Shown one piece after another: positions 26,908-35,972 of a DNA stretch of 64,000 nt (position 1 is its first letter; every line of letters begins with the position of its first letter). The notes beneath the pieces were generated by a model. It had not been told where the DNA came from. It ran no database searches and was given only the letters and a program-made list of their open reading frames with translations. Made by a program: the position numbers and the translations under genes. This stretch comes from CBDEUK01 sp965250225 (GTDB lineage: Bacteria; Pseudomonadota; Gammaproteobacteria; Eutrophobiales; Eutrophobiaceae): assembly GCA_965250225.1 (NCBI GenBank), contig CBDFNQ010000027.1, positions 62,001-126,000 on the forward strand. Reading direction: 5' to 3'.

Positions 26908-27639
26908 ATGACGATTAAATCTTGTTTATTAACCCTTTTAACAACATTGACTCTTTCCCTTTGGTGTTTTTCGAGTGCTGCGGAGGATGCTAACATCCAG
27001 ATTATTACGGACAGTATCTATCAACTTGATCCAAATTTAGTCCCTACCAGTATCAAACCTTCCCCCATCCCAGGAATTTATCAAGTACTGTTTGGTGCGG
27101 AAGTTTTTTATGCATCAGAAGACGGGCAATATATTATTCAAGGCGAATTGCTTGATATCAAAAACAAGGAAAATATTTCAGAGACCGAAAAATCCAAAGT
27201 TCGTGCCGACACTTTAAAGCATCTCCCGGACAGCGACGTTATTAGTTTCATGCCTGAAAAAACAGAAAATACGATTTATGTCTTCACGGATATCAGCTGT
27301 GCTTATTGTCGTAAACTTCATCAAGATGTGCCTGAACTGAATGAAAATGGAGTTGCTATAAAATACCTTGCATACCCACGTACTGGTGTTAATAGTAGTG
27401 CTGCTTTTGAATTGGCTGCTGTTTGGTGTTCGGAAGATCGTAATCGAGCTTTAACTGACGCCAAGGCTGGCCTTAGCGTTGATGCGCCAGAATGTGATCA
27501 CCCGATTGCCGAACAATACGAACTTGGCCTATCATTTGGCATCAAAGGCACGCCGGCAATCTTTTTGGAAAACGGACATATGGTTCCAGGTTATTATCCA
27601 CCTGAAAGATTAATTAAAATTATTAAAGAAAGTTCTTAA
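26908..27639 (+). CDS. dsbC: DsbC-like periplasmic thiol:disulfide interchange protein
   Basis: A 243-residue protein with signal peptide (LLTLLTTLTLSLWCFSSAAE), N-terminal DsbC dimerisation domain (PGIYQVLFGAEVFYASEDG) and a thioredoxin fold with CAYC in FTDISCAYCRKLH and the cis-Pro loop IKGTPAIF. It isomerises wrong disulfides in the periplasm. Start ATG 26908 with TGGAG upstream; an in-frame TTG at 26896 is less likely. The gene is divergent from the PilB-like ATPase. Confidence 0.92.
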   Translation: MTIKSCLLTLLTTLTLSLWCFSSAAEDANIQIITDSIYQLDPNLVPTSIKPSPIPGIYQVLFGAEVFYASEDGQYIIQGELLDIKNKENISETEKSKVRADTLKHLPDSDVISFMPEKTENTIYVFTDISCAYCRKLHQDVPELNENGVAIKYLAYPRTGVNSSAAFELAAVWCSEDRNRALTDAKAGLSVDAPECDHPIAEQYELGLSFGIKGTPAIFLENGHMVPGYYPPERLIKIIKESS

Positions 27640-27664
27640 AGGAGGAGAACATTTAGCAATACGT

Positions 27665-28384
27665 TCATTGGGGCGATATCTGCTTAATGATTGCGGTTAC
27701 AGTTTTACCTTCACCGTCAATGTTTTCAACTTTGACGGGAATAAAATCCAGTTCTTTCGCATACCATATTGTAAGAGTTTTATCGTTACTGGATTTATGT
27801 CGCTCTAGTTTTATCGTCTGGTATGCTCCAATAGGTGTTTCGAGTAATTCCTCTCCAAGATTCTTGAAATAATACGTTTTCAACGTTCCACCATCGGCAA
27901 CAACAAATTCAGTGATCTCTTCACCACGCTGCAGTTTTTGCATAATGACAACTTCATAGAGTAACTTGTCATAAATATTTTCTTTAAGCGGCATGGTCCA
28001 GTTTGAACCTTTGGCTGTTGTGATAATGCGATTATTTTCCCATTCAAACGTGATCTTTATATTTCGTTCCTTGCCTTTCCTGGTTCGCTGATATTGATAA
28101 TGAAGGGGTTTAAAATCATTGCCGTCCATTTCCCAGGTGGTTTGTTCATGGATGTTATCTTTATAAAATAAAGAAATGAACCCGGTGGTTCTGCTTTCAG
28201 AACGAAAGGAATAAATTGCTCCCTGTTTTTTCAATGTTCTTTTTATCTCACCGACAGTCGAGCCATCACGTTTTAGTGTATAGAGGTGCTCAAAATAATC
28301 CGGCAAGTTATAGTTCGTAGCGAATGCAGCAGTGTTTGCAAAGCAGAGTAAGACAATGAGAGAGGTGAGAATTTTCGTTAACAT
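27665..28384 (-). CDS. DUF3108-domain exported protein
   Basis: A 239-residue protein with a signal peptide (MLTKILTSLIVLLCFANTAAFA) and a DUF3108 domain of beta strands (LPDYFEHLYTLKRDGSTVGE, SRTTGFISLFYKDNIHEQTTW, KTLTIWYAKELDFIPVKVE). The start at 28384 is chosen because it gives a proper signal peptide; the frame is open to 28510. The function of the family is unknown, though an envelope role is probable. Confidence 0.8.
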   Translation of the reverse strand: MLTKILTSLIVLLCFANTAAFATNYNLPDYFEHLYTLKRDGSTVGEIKRTLKKQGAIYSFRSESRTTGFISLFYKDNIHEQTTWEMDGNDFKPLHYQYQRTRKGKERNIKITFEWENNRIITTAKGSNWTMPLKENIYDKLLYEVVIMQKLQRGEEITEFVVADGGTLKTYYFKNLGEELLETPIGAYQTIKLERHKSSNDKTLTIWYAKELDFIPVKVENIDGEGKTVTAIIKQISPQ

Positions 28385-28491
28385 ACTCTGAATACTGTAT
28401 TTCCAGGTGTCATGGGTATAAGACAATATGGGTGTGATAGAATTCATTATCTTATTTAAAGAAGCTTTAATTAAAAAAGTATTTAATCGAA

Positions 28492-29757
28492 TTGAGAACT
28501 CTATACTCATTTCTCTGGTATTTACTCATACCTTTTCTGGTGTCACGTCTACTTGTCCTCAGCTTCAAGAATCCAGCATATCTGGAACGTATGCCTCAGC
28601 GTTTTGGATTTATTCCTAAATTATTAACGCAGGAAAATTTAATCTGGATACACGCTGTCTCCGTTGGCGAAGTGATAGCGACACAAACGATAGTCGATAA
28701 AATTAAAAAACACTACCCGGATCACCAACTCGTCATGAGTACCGGGACACCAACTGGTGCTGCGACCGTTGCACGATTATATGGCGAAACGGTTATACAT
28801 GTATATCAGCCTTATGACATACCCTTTGCGGTCGAGCTTTTTTTACGAAGAATGCAGCCGAAAATTCTTCTGGTCATGGAGACAGAACTTTGGCCAAACC
28901 TGTTTCATTATTGCAGGAAAATTTCTGTGCCTGTGGTACTTGTGAATGCACGCTTGTCTCAGCGTTCTGCCAAACGCTATGCGCGTATTCCATCAATCAC
29001 AAAATCATTATTACAAGACGCCAATACCATTGCTGCACAAACAGATGCCGATGCCCAACGATTAATGGCTATGGGCGCTGAACAACACAAAGTGCTTGTT
29101 ACTGGCAGTGTTAAATTTGATATCAGTGTGAATGAGGCATTACGTAAAAAAGCTTTACAATTAAAAATCGATTTGTTTGCTGGCAGGCCAGTATGGATAG
29201 CGGCAAGCACCCATGAAGGTGAGGAGTCAATGGTTCTTCAGGTTCATCAAGCACTCTTGCAACACTACCCTGACAGTTTATTGATTCTAGCTCCCAGACA
29301 TCCGGTCAGAAGCTCTGAGATCAGGCAATTGTTGGATCGACTTTCAGTTGAATATGCAACACGCAGTACCATGGATCTTGAGCTGGATGATAAGGCAGTT
29401 CTTCTTCTTGATACTATGGGCGAGTTATTACTGTTTTATGGGGTCGCCGATATTGCATTTGTTGCCGGTAGCCTGGTTCCTAATGGTGGCCATAACCCTA
29501 TAGAACCAGCTTGTTTTGCCAGACCGATTTTAATAGGACCATATGATTTTAATTTCAAGCAAATAGGCCAACAGCTGATTGAACAAGGTGCCGCATTGAG
29601 AATTTCAAATGAACAACAGTTTGCTGAAGTCCTGATTGAATTATTCAAGAATGTTGATAAATCCAGTTTAATGGGTCAGAAAGCCAATAATTTTATTCAA
29701 GCCAACAGGGGTGCGAGTGCAAAAGTATTGAACATTTTGCAAGGATATCTGGACTAA
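28492..29757 (+). CDS. waaA: 3-deoxy-D-manno-octulosonic acid transferase (Kdo transferase)
   Basis: A 421-residue inner-membrane glycosyltransferase that adds Kdo to lipid A precursors. It has an N-terminal anchor (FLWYLLIPFLVSRLL), the acceptor domain with WIHAVSVGEVIA and METELWPN, and the CMP-Kdo domain with WIAASTHEGEE, LLILAPRHPVR and FVAGSLVPNGGHNPIEPA. The start appears to be TTG at 28492. It shows that the host is Gram-negative with LPS. Confidence 0.95.
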   Translation: MRTLYSFLWYLLIPFLVSRLLVLSFKNPAYLERMPQRFGFIPKLLTQENLIWIHAVSVGEVIATQTIVDKIKKHYPDHQLVMSTGTPTGAATVARLYGETVIHVYQPYDIPFAVELFLRRMQPKILLVMETELWPNLFHYCRKISVPVVLVNARLSQRSAKRYARIPSITKSLLQDANTIAAQTDADAQRLMAMGAEQHKVLVTGSVKFDISVNEALRKKALQLKIDLFAGRPVWIAASTHEGEESMVLQVHQALLQHYPDSLLILAPRHPVRSSEIRQLLDRLSVEYATRSTMDLELDDKAVLLLDTMGELLLFYGVADIAFVAGSLVPNGGHNPIEPACFARPILIGPYDFNFKQIGQQLIEQGAALRISNEQQFAEVLIELFKNVDKSSLMGQKANNFIQANRGASAKVLNILQGYLD

Positions 29758-29924
29758 CTCTTACCTTGTCATCAATTTGAGATCAGGAATTTATCCTGAG
29801 TTCATGTTTAGTAACTGAAATTTAGTCGCATAGAACTGTATTTCGCTGGATAATTTGTTAGCATCTGCCAACAAAATTTCTATGTGGCTTTATTGAAGAT
29901 TTACAAATTTGGAGATATTTTAAG

Positions 29925-30299
29925 ATGCGTAAACTAATTACAACATTATTCCTTATGGTTGCATTTATTGGCACAACGGAAGCAAATGAGCCGTTCCCAA
30001 CTGATGAGACCGTACGTTATGTCATTGGTTGTATGGCTGAAATAGGTGGCCAAACCGAAGAAAATCTTTACACCTGTGTCTGTCGTATTGAGCATATCAG
30101 TGATGCAATTACTTATGAAGTATACGATGGTGGCAATATTATGGAACGCTATAGAAAAATGCCGGGTAAGAAAGGTGGTTTTTTTAGAGACAATAAAGAA
30201 GGTGATAAAATGTATGAGAAGTTACAGGCTGCAAGAGAAGAAGCGGCTAAGCAATGTCCTACAGTTGTAAGGATTGAAGCTAAAAAATCGTCTGAATAA
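29925..30299 (+). CDS. small periplasmic cysteine-containing protein
   Basis: A 124-residue protein with signal peptide (LITTLFLMVAFIGTTEA-N). The mature part has four cysteines: GCMAEIG, YTCVCRIEHI and QCP. There is no CxxCH haem motif. The C-terminal half is charged and helical. No family is recognised. It shares a bidirectional terminator with the convergent SoxYZ-like carrier gene and lies about 1.8 kb from xoxF, so a link to methanol oxidation is possible but unproven. Confidence 0.7.
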   Translation: MRKLITTLFLMVAFIGTTEANEPFPTDETVRYVIGCMAEIGGQTEENLYTCVCRIEHISDAITYEVYDGGNIMERYRKMPGKKGGFFRDNKEGDKMYEKLQAAREEAAKQCPTVVRIEAKKSSE

Positions 30300-30317
30300 A
30301 CTTTTAGAAATTCGCAT

Positions 30318-30346
30318 AAAAAAGGGCCGAAAGGCCCTTTTTTTGT
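30318..30346. terminator. bidirectional rho-independent terminator
   Basis: AAAGGGCC-GAAA-GGCCCTTT (30321-30340), flanked by A-runs on the left and T-runs on the right, sits between the ends of two convergent genes and can serve both. Confidence 0.88.
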
Positions 30347-30364
30347 TCTATGGAATATTAAGTT

Positions 30365-31216
30365 TTAAGAAGATGAACTTACTTCAAGGGTCTCGCTGAA
30401 TTCATTCTTCTTGGTATCCGTTCCTTTAATCGTGATCACGCCTTCTTCCTCAGGTATAAAAAAGAAACGAAAGGCTGGATCCATGCTGATTGAAAACGTG
30501 AGCGATGCTTTCATGATAGGCTTGCCATTGAAATCTACTTCAAGCGTATCGACGAAGTGAGGTGGTGGCATGGTTCTTCCGCCAATTCTCATTGGTTGCA
30601 TACCGGTAATGCTTGGATGTTTAATTTTTAACTGAACCAGGTTTGGTTTGTTCAATACCAGATCACCAACCGTCTTGATCTTCATCTTGCCAAGATTGGC
30701 AATTGAGTCACCAATACTTTTAGGCGGAGGCGCAGAACAGGCACCAGATGCACGAACAAAACTCTTGGTCATATACAACTCACCCGTATCCATCTCAGCG
30801 ATAGCGCGTACATAGGTGAACTGATCCACGCGTATTCGCATTGCTAAATCGGCTTTTCCGCTCTGAGGTGAAAATTCAAAAATACCCACCAGCGGTGTTG
30901 GATTTCTATCAACATAGATATGGATCCGCTTAATGTAATGCTCTCCTGATTGATCAACTTTACTATGAACTGAAATGGGTACAATTGAGGCATCTTCTGC
31001 CCGGAACGGCGCTTTGATCTCAATGATATCCTGAGCACTACCCTCAATGATTTCTCGGCCAGGAAAAAGGACAGGGAGCAAATCTTCGTTCCAGATTTTG
31101 TCAGAGGCCTTCTGTCTGAAATCCGCAGGCATAACATCGGCGAATGAAGCGCTTGCTATTACTAATGTAGCCAAAGCTACAATCATTTTTGAAATAAAGT
31201 GCTGATTTAGTTTCAT
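30365..31216 (-). CDS. quinoprotein-dehydrogenase-associated SoxYZ-like carrier protein
   Basis: A 283-residue exported protein (signal peptide MKLNQHFISKMIVALATLVIASASFA). The N-terminal half resembles SoxY and the C-terminal half SoxZ (VLNKPNLVQLKIKHPSITGMQ, GGRTMPPPHFVDTLEVDFNG), as in the fused SoxYZ-related family found near PQQ dehydrogenases. The SoxY carrier-tip position has ASGACSAPPP with one Cys rather than the classical GGCG terminus. It is divergent from xoxF. The role is unknown; the neighbourhood suggests a partner of periplasmic methanol oxidation. Confidence 0.78.
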   Translation of the reverse strand: MKLNQHFISKMIVALATLVIASASFADVMPADFRQKASDKIWNEDLLPVLFPGREIIEGSAQDIIEIKAPFRAEDASIVPISVHSKVDQSGEHYIKRIHIYVDRNPTPLVGIFEFSPQSGKADLAMRIRVDQFTYVRAIAEMDTGELYMTKSFVRASGACSAPPPKSIGDSIANLGKMKIKTVGDLVLNKPNLVQLKIKHPSITGMQPMRIGGRTMPPPHFVDTLEVDFNGKPIMKASLTFSISMDPAFRFFFIPEEEGVITIKGTDTKKNEFSETLEVSSSS

Positions 31217-32064
31217 GATATTAATTCCTGGATCTATTCACTTGATATGATTTCTTGTATAATCTAAAGTTCAATATATAGTGATATTACGATATGTCAA
31301 TATATATTAATAATTATAGTCTGCTCTGGATAAAGATAGAGGAGGAAATTACACAAGTCAGCCTGGAAATCAGGTGTAAGATTGTAAGATGTTTTTCGAT
31401 TGCAGATACGATAAAAAAATTCTTCAAACTAACCTGAATTGGGTTATTTCGATTTTTATTTTATCAGTGACTATATGTTATTGCATAGCAGCAATATCAT
31501 AATGGTAAAATTGCAGGCTATTGTTGCAGCGCAAACAAAAAGCTCTGATTAATTTCTGTTTTTTAATGCTGTTGATAATAAATCTTAAATAGGCTTGCTT
31601 ATGAATATAAATTTGCCTAGTATTCGATGTCTTAGGTATAATAGTGAAATCAGAACGGGAAGAGAAAAACAGGATTTAACTTTTACTTCCTGCGGGTGAT
31701 TTAAGGAAAATGACCTGCCTAAGGGACAACCAAAAAAATAACGAAGCGAGAAAAAACTGCCGAATGAAGATTGGTTTTTTAACTCATAAAAAAGCTGGCA
31801 ATAAGTGCACTCAAACATACACTGCATTGGAACAGTTACATACATCAGCTGTTACTCCACTAGCTCGCATGCCAGTTATTCCACGTCCACACACTGCAGG
31901 TTCTCTAACTTTTCTCAATACCATCTTTTTTTCTGGTCGCATATTTCCAAATCGTATTAACAGTTTTTTCTACTCGCTGGTGCTTTTTGATCTCGAGGTG
32001 TCAGTGGGTATTTGTACTTCTTAAATGAGATCAACACATGATCAACAATCTAGAGGAGGAGGTC
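31217..32064. other. 848-bp intergenic region between SoxYZ-like gene and xoxF
   Basis: No convincing gene is seen. Two short ORFs (31585-31845 on the minus strand and 31710-32024 on the plus strand) have unlikely compositions and no RBS. A TATAAT at 31258-31263 and an 8-bp inverted repeat (TTGATCTC 31987-31994, GAGATCAA 32027-32034) just upstream of the xoxF RBS are the only structured sites noticed. A long xoxF leader or regulated promoter is likely. Confidence 0.5.
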
Positions 32065-34002
32065 ATGAGTAAATTATCTTTTAAATCAGCGTTAATCGCT
32101 GCGGTGGCACTGACAGTTCCTATGTCTGCGTCAGCGAACGACGAAGTTCGTTCACTGATCGACAATCCGAACTATTGGGCCTATCCTGGCGGTGACTACA
32201 ATAACTGGCGTTATACTGAGTTGAAACAAATCAACACAGGCAACGCAAGCAAAGTAGTTACAGCCTGGACATTCTCTACAGGTCGTCTACAAGGTCATGA
32301 AGGTGGCCCATTGGTTCTGCCTAGCAGTGCTACTGGTCTGTCTCACGACACCCTGTACATTCATTCATCATTTCCAAATGACGTTTTCGCCATTAACCTG
32401 GACGACTTCACCATTGTTTGGGCTTTCGAGCCACAACAAGATGAAGCAGAAACTGTTCCTGTTATGTGTTGCGATATCGTAAACCGTGGTCTTGGTTACA
32501 GCATGGGTCAGATTTATCTGCAACAAGCTGATACCTTACTGGTTGCGTTAAGTGCAAAAGACGGTAGCGTTGTCTGGACAGCTGAAAATGGCCGTGAAAT
32601 TGGCTACGGTCCTGCTGCTGGTGATACCAACACAAATGCTCCACATCCTATGAAAGACAAAATCATGACAGGTTGTTCTGGTGCTGAGTTTGGTGTTCGT
32701 TGCTGGATGGCCGCTTTCAATGCGAAAGACGGTTCATTAGCATGGCGTGCTTTCAGCATGGGTCCTGATGCAGACATTCTTTTTGACGCAAATACCACAT
32801 CTTTGGGTAAAAAAGTCGGTGCAGACTCTTCACTCAATACTTGGTGTGCTAATAGCGACTGGAAGGCTCCTGCTACAGGCCCTAACAGCTGTGACGGCTT
32901 GACCGACCAGTGGAAATCAGGTGGTGGTTCTACTTGGGGTTGGTGGCCTGCTGACTTCGACGAAAACCTGATGTATTACGGTTCTGGTAACCCTTCTACC
33001 TGGAACCCAGTAGTCCGTCCTGGCGACAACAAATGGTCTATGACCATGTTCGCTCGTGACATCGACACTGGTGTTGCTCGTTGGGTTTATCAAATGACTC
33101 CACATGACGAATGGGATTATGACGGTATTAACGAAATGATCCTGGCCGACATGAAAGTCAAAGGTAAAGACCGTAAGGTTCTGGTTCACTTTGACCGTAA
33201 TGGTTATGGTTACACCATGGATCGTGTATCTGGTGAATTGTTGGTCGCTGAAAAGTATGACCCAGCAGTTAACTGGTCTACACACATTGACATGAAAACT
33301 GGTTACCCACAAACCGTGAACAGCAAATCTACCCATTTCCAGGGTGAAGATACTGTTTCTAAGGACGTATGTCCTGCGGCTCTGGGTACAAAAGATCAAC
33401 AGCCTGCGGCTTATAGCCCACGCACTGGTCTGTTCTATGTTCCTACAAACCACGTTTGTATGACTTATGAACCAGTATCTTATGCAGCTGGTGGTAACCA
33501 ATATGTAGCAGGTCAAGCGTATGTTAACGCTAACCTGACTATGTATCCTGCTGGTGCTGTATGCCCAGACTGCCCTAACAACAATGCAACCAAAGACAAT
33601 ATGGGTAACTTTATTGCCTGGGATGCTGACAAGGGTAAAATCGTATGGAGCATTGCTGAGCAATGGTCTGTATGGTCTGGCGTTCTGACAACAGCTGGTG
33701 ACGTAGTTTACTACGGTACCCTGGGTTCATGGGCTAAAGCGGTTGATGCGAAGAGCGGTAAATTACTGTGGAAATTCAAAACTCCATCAGGAATTATCGG
33801 TAACTTCAATTCCTGGGCTCATAATGGCAAGCAATACGTTGGTATCCTTTCAGGTATCGGCGGTTGGGCTGGCGCAGTTGTCGCTATCCCAGGCTTAGCT
33901 GCTGCTCCAGGTGAAGCTGCACTTGGTGCTGTTGGTGGTTATCGTGCACTGTTGAACCAAGCTAGAAATAGTGGTGTTCTAATGGTGTTCTCACTGCCAT
34001 AA
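32065..34002 (+). CDS. xoxF: XoxF-type lanthanide-dependent PQQ methanol dehydrogenase
   Basis: A 645-residue periplasmic quinoprotein with signal peptide (MSKLSFKSALIAAVALTVPMSASA). It oxidises methanol, passing electrons to a cytochrome c. The start at 32065 follows a strong GAGGAGGAGG. The lanthanide-type site is visible: Glu208 in SGAEFGVRC, Asn in SGNPSTWN, catalytic Asp351 and the XoxF-defining Asp353 in EWDYDGINE (MxaF has Ala there). The adjacent-Cys disulfide (VMCCDIV) lies near PQQ. No mxaI or xoxG cytochrome gene is in the window; xoxJ follows 260 bp downstream after a terminator. Confidence 0.96.
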   Translation: MSKLSFKSALIAAVALTVPMSASANDEVRSLIDNPNYWAYPGGDYNNWRYTELKQINTGNASKVVTAWTFSTGRLQGHEGGPLVLPSSATGLSHDTLYIHSSFPNDVFAINLDDFTIVWAFEPQQDEAETVPVMCCDIVNRGLGYSMGQIYLQQADTLLVALSAKDGSVVWTAENGREIGYGPAAGDTNTNAPHPMKDKIMTGCSGAEFGVRCWMAAFNAKDGSLAWRAFSMGPDADILFDANTTSLGKKVGADSSLNTWCANSDWKAPATGPNSCDGLTDQWKSGGGSTWGWWPADFDENLMYYGSGNPSTWNPVVRPGDNKWSMTMFARDIDTGVARWVYQMTPHDEWDYDGINEMILADMKVKGKDRKVLVHFDRNGYGYTMDRVSGELLVAEKYDPAVNWSTHIDMKTGYPQTVNSKSTHFQGEDTVSKDVCPAALGTKDQQPAAYSPRTGLFYVPTNHVCMTYEPVSYAAGGNQYVAGQAYVNANLTMYPAGAVCPDCPNNNATKDNMGNFIAWDADKGKIVWSIAEQWSVWSGVLTTAGDVVYYGTLGSWAKAVDAKSGKLLWKFKTPSGIIGNFNSWAHNGKQYVGILSGIGGWAGAVVAIPGLAAAPGEAALGAVGGYRALLNQARNSGVLMVFSLP

Positions 34003-34038
34003 GCGCTATATAACAAACTAATATTTGTTATAAAGTTG

Positions 34039-34073
34039 ACCCTGGTATCCTTAGGGATACCAGGGTTTTTTTA
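34039..34073 (+). terminator. strong terminator after xoxF
   Basis: A 12-bp perfect stem (ACCCTGGTATCC / GGATACCAGGGT) with loop TTAG and a run of T. It separates xoxF from xoxJ, so xoxJ probably has its own promoter or receives only read-through. Confidence 0.92.
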
Positions 34074-34261
34074 TGTTTAATCGATTGACTTAAACGAGAT
34101 ATACCCAGAACTTCATGAACCAATTTCAGTCCTACCTTATTCATGGGGCGATGCTCATTAAGATTAAAATCTATGATTTAGGGCTGTAAAACTGTGTTAG
34201 TATTGCTTTTTTTTAAACCCCAGTTAAATGTTAGGCATCTAATTTTTTCCAGGAAAATATT

Positions 34262-35098
34262 ATGAAATACATTTTAGCGGTATTATCAATGCTGTGTATT
34301 GTAAGTAATGCATCATACGCAGAACCTGATTATTCTAATAATATTCTTAAGGTTTGTGCTGATCCCTATATGCTTCCTTTTTCAAATCTTAAAGGAGAGG
34401 GTTATGAAAACAAGATAGCAGAGTTGCTTGCAAAAAAAATGGATATGAAGCTCGAGTATGAATTCTTTCCTCAACGAATGGGTTTTATTCGAAATACATT
34501 AAAACGAGAAAAAGACAACACGAGTTATTACTGTGATTTGGTGGTTACAGTTCCAGAAAACTTTGAGTTAGCCGCAACAACTGATTCTTATTACACAACA
34601 ACCTATTCTCTTGCCTATATGAAGGGTGGAAAACTGGATGGCTTAACCGATTCTAATGATTTAAAGAAGATGGTTGACGAAAATGATATCGATCTTAAGT
34701 TCGGCATCACTAATCGTGGACCACAACAATTATGGCTGTTTTTTAATGATTTAATGGGATATATGGTGACATATCAAGGAATGCCAGGCGATATTAAGGA
34801 GCACCCAGGACAAAAGTTAATGGCTGATTTAGCAGATGGCAAAATTGATGCGACGATTGTATGGGGCCCTACTGCTGCTTTTTATGCGAAAGAGTACGCT
34901 GAAAAAGGAGAAGTAGTATTACTAGCGATAGATGATTCAAAAGAAAATGCCGAAGGTAAATTTGAATACAGCATGTCAATGGCTGTTCGTTATGGAGAAA
35001 AGGAATGGAAAGAAAAAGTAGATAAAACGATTAAAGATAATATTGATGAAATACACCAAATCTTATCGGATTATGGTGTCCCACTAGTTAATAAATAA
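34262..35098 (+). CDS. xoxJ: XoxJ, periplasmic solute-binding-like partner of XoxF
   Basis: A 278-residue protein with signal peptide (MKYILAVLSMLCIVSNASYA) and a class-3 solute-binding fold: LKVCADPYMLPFSNLKGEGYENKIAELLAKK, EFFPQRMGFIRNTLK, GKIDATIVWGPTAAFYAKEY. This is the MxaJ/XoxJ family, thought to help mature or activate the dehydrogenase. RBS is AGGA before the ATG. Position after xoxF supports the call. Confidence 0.9.
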   Translation: MKYILAVLSMLCIVSNASYAEPDYSNNILKVCADPYMLPFSNLKGEGYENKIAELLAKKMDMKLEYEFFPQRMGFIRNTLKREKDNTSYYCDLVVTVPENFELAATTDSYYTTTYSLAYMKGGKLDGLTDSNDLKKMVDENDIDLKFGITNRGPQQLWLFFNDLMGYMVTYQGMPGDIKEHPGQKLMADLADGKIDATIVWGPTAAFYAKEYAEKGEVVLLAIDDSKENAEGKFEYSMSMAVRYGEKEWKEKVDKTIKDNIDEIHQILSDYGVPLVNK

Positions 35099-35115
35099 AG
35101 AATGTAGATTAAGAA

Positions 35116-35901
35116 ATGAATATTAATAAAATTAGTAAGCTATTTGTTACCCTGTTGTTTGCGTGTGTTGCCATAAATGTTATGGCTGGGCCTGTGCCAG
35201 GTGGTGAAAAAGAAAAAATGTCCCAGGAAGAAATAGATAAATCCATAGGACGTATGGGTGAAGTGGAGACAATTCCAGAAAATTTTGAATTTTCTGAAAT
35301 GGAAAATTCTTTATGGAAAACTGACCATCTAAAAAACATAAAAAAACCTTCGCGTCTCTTTTATGGTTTTGTTAAAAGTGGTAGTTATGAAGAAGGCTTC
35401 GAGGATTCCGTTTACCTGGATATCTTGACCATTAATGATAATGGTACGAAAAATGTCAAGCTGCAGTTTTTTACAGCAGACAGAAAGCAGAATGTTAAAT
35501 CAAGCAACGTTACCAATATAGTAGGTAATCCAGTGCTAGGCGTTTATTTACAAGGTGATGTCTATGAAATGGATCGCTTAACAGGTGGTAGTTGGCGCCA
35601 TTTTATTAAACATATCAAAATTTCATTTCGTGAAGGCTGGAAGGTTGAACCAGTTTCATTTGAATACGGTGGCCAACAATATGAAGGTAAGAAATATATC
35701 GTGCAGCCGTTTTTAAATGATGTTAGAAAGCGTCAGTATGAAGATTTTGCACAAAAGCAGTATGAGTTTATTGTGGCAGATGAAATACCTGGCCAACTCT
35801 ATCAAATACGAACTGTTATTCCGTTAAAAGAAGGCGAGAGTGAACCGCTTATGGAAGAGGTGATGACACTGCAGGAAGTTGTCACTACGACAGGCAGTTA
35901 A
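35116..35901 (+). CDS. exported protein of unknown function in the xox locus
   Basis: A 261-residue protein with signal peptide (ISKLFVTLLFACVAINVMA-GPVPGGEKEKM). The mature protein is predicted beta-rich (LFYGFVKSGSYEEGFEDSVY, KNVKLQFFTADRKQN, GGSWRHFIKHIKISFREGW), resembling lipoprotein-sorting/LolA-like barrels in general pattern only. It starts 17 bp after xoxJ, so it is co-transcribed and probably acts with XoxF/XoxJ in the periplasm. It takes the place where many loci have the xoxG cytochrome, but has no CxxCH motif. Confidence 0.7.
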   Translation: MNINKISKLFVTLLFACVAINVMAGPVPGGEKEKMSQEEIDKSIGRMGEVETIPENFEFSEMENSLWKTDHLKNIKKPSRLFYGFVKSGSYEEGFEDSVYLDILTINDNGTKNVKLQFFTADRKQNVKSSNVTNIVGNPVLGVYLQGDVYEMDRLTGGSWRHFIKHIKISFREGWKVEPVSFEYGGQQYEGKKYIVQPFLNDVRKRQYEDFAQKQYEFIVADEIPGQLYQIRTVIPLKEGESEPLMEEVMTLQEVVTTTGS

Positions 35902-35972
35902 CTTGCACTGAAGCTCTTGTGACAGGATGTAACTCTCTGTTGTGCTAGGATCTTGTCCCGATAACGTTATCT

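Noticed and set aside
29757..29924. Second copy of the MITE-like repeat (contains TCCTGAGTTCA)
   Set aside because: Only about 11 bases resemble the element end; there is no partner arm.
31585..31845. Minus-strand ORF in the same gap
   Set aside because: Low-complexity hydrophobic/aromatic composition without RBS; overlaps the other unlikely ORF.
31710..32024. Plus-strand ORF upstream of xoxF
   Set aside because: No RBS, no signal or recognisable domain, unlikely composition, and it lies in the xoxF leader; treated as non-coding.
32917..33663. 248-codon open frame antisense to xoxF
   Set aside because: A shadow of the strongly biased xoxF codons; no start signal and no protein-like pattern.
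32065..34002. MxaF-type calcium methanol dehydrogenase
   Set aside because: The WDYDG motif has the extra Asp diagnostic of XoxF, and no mxaI gene is present.
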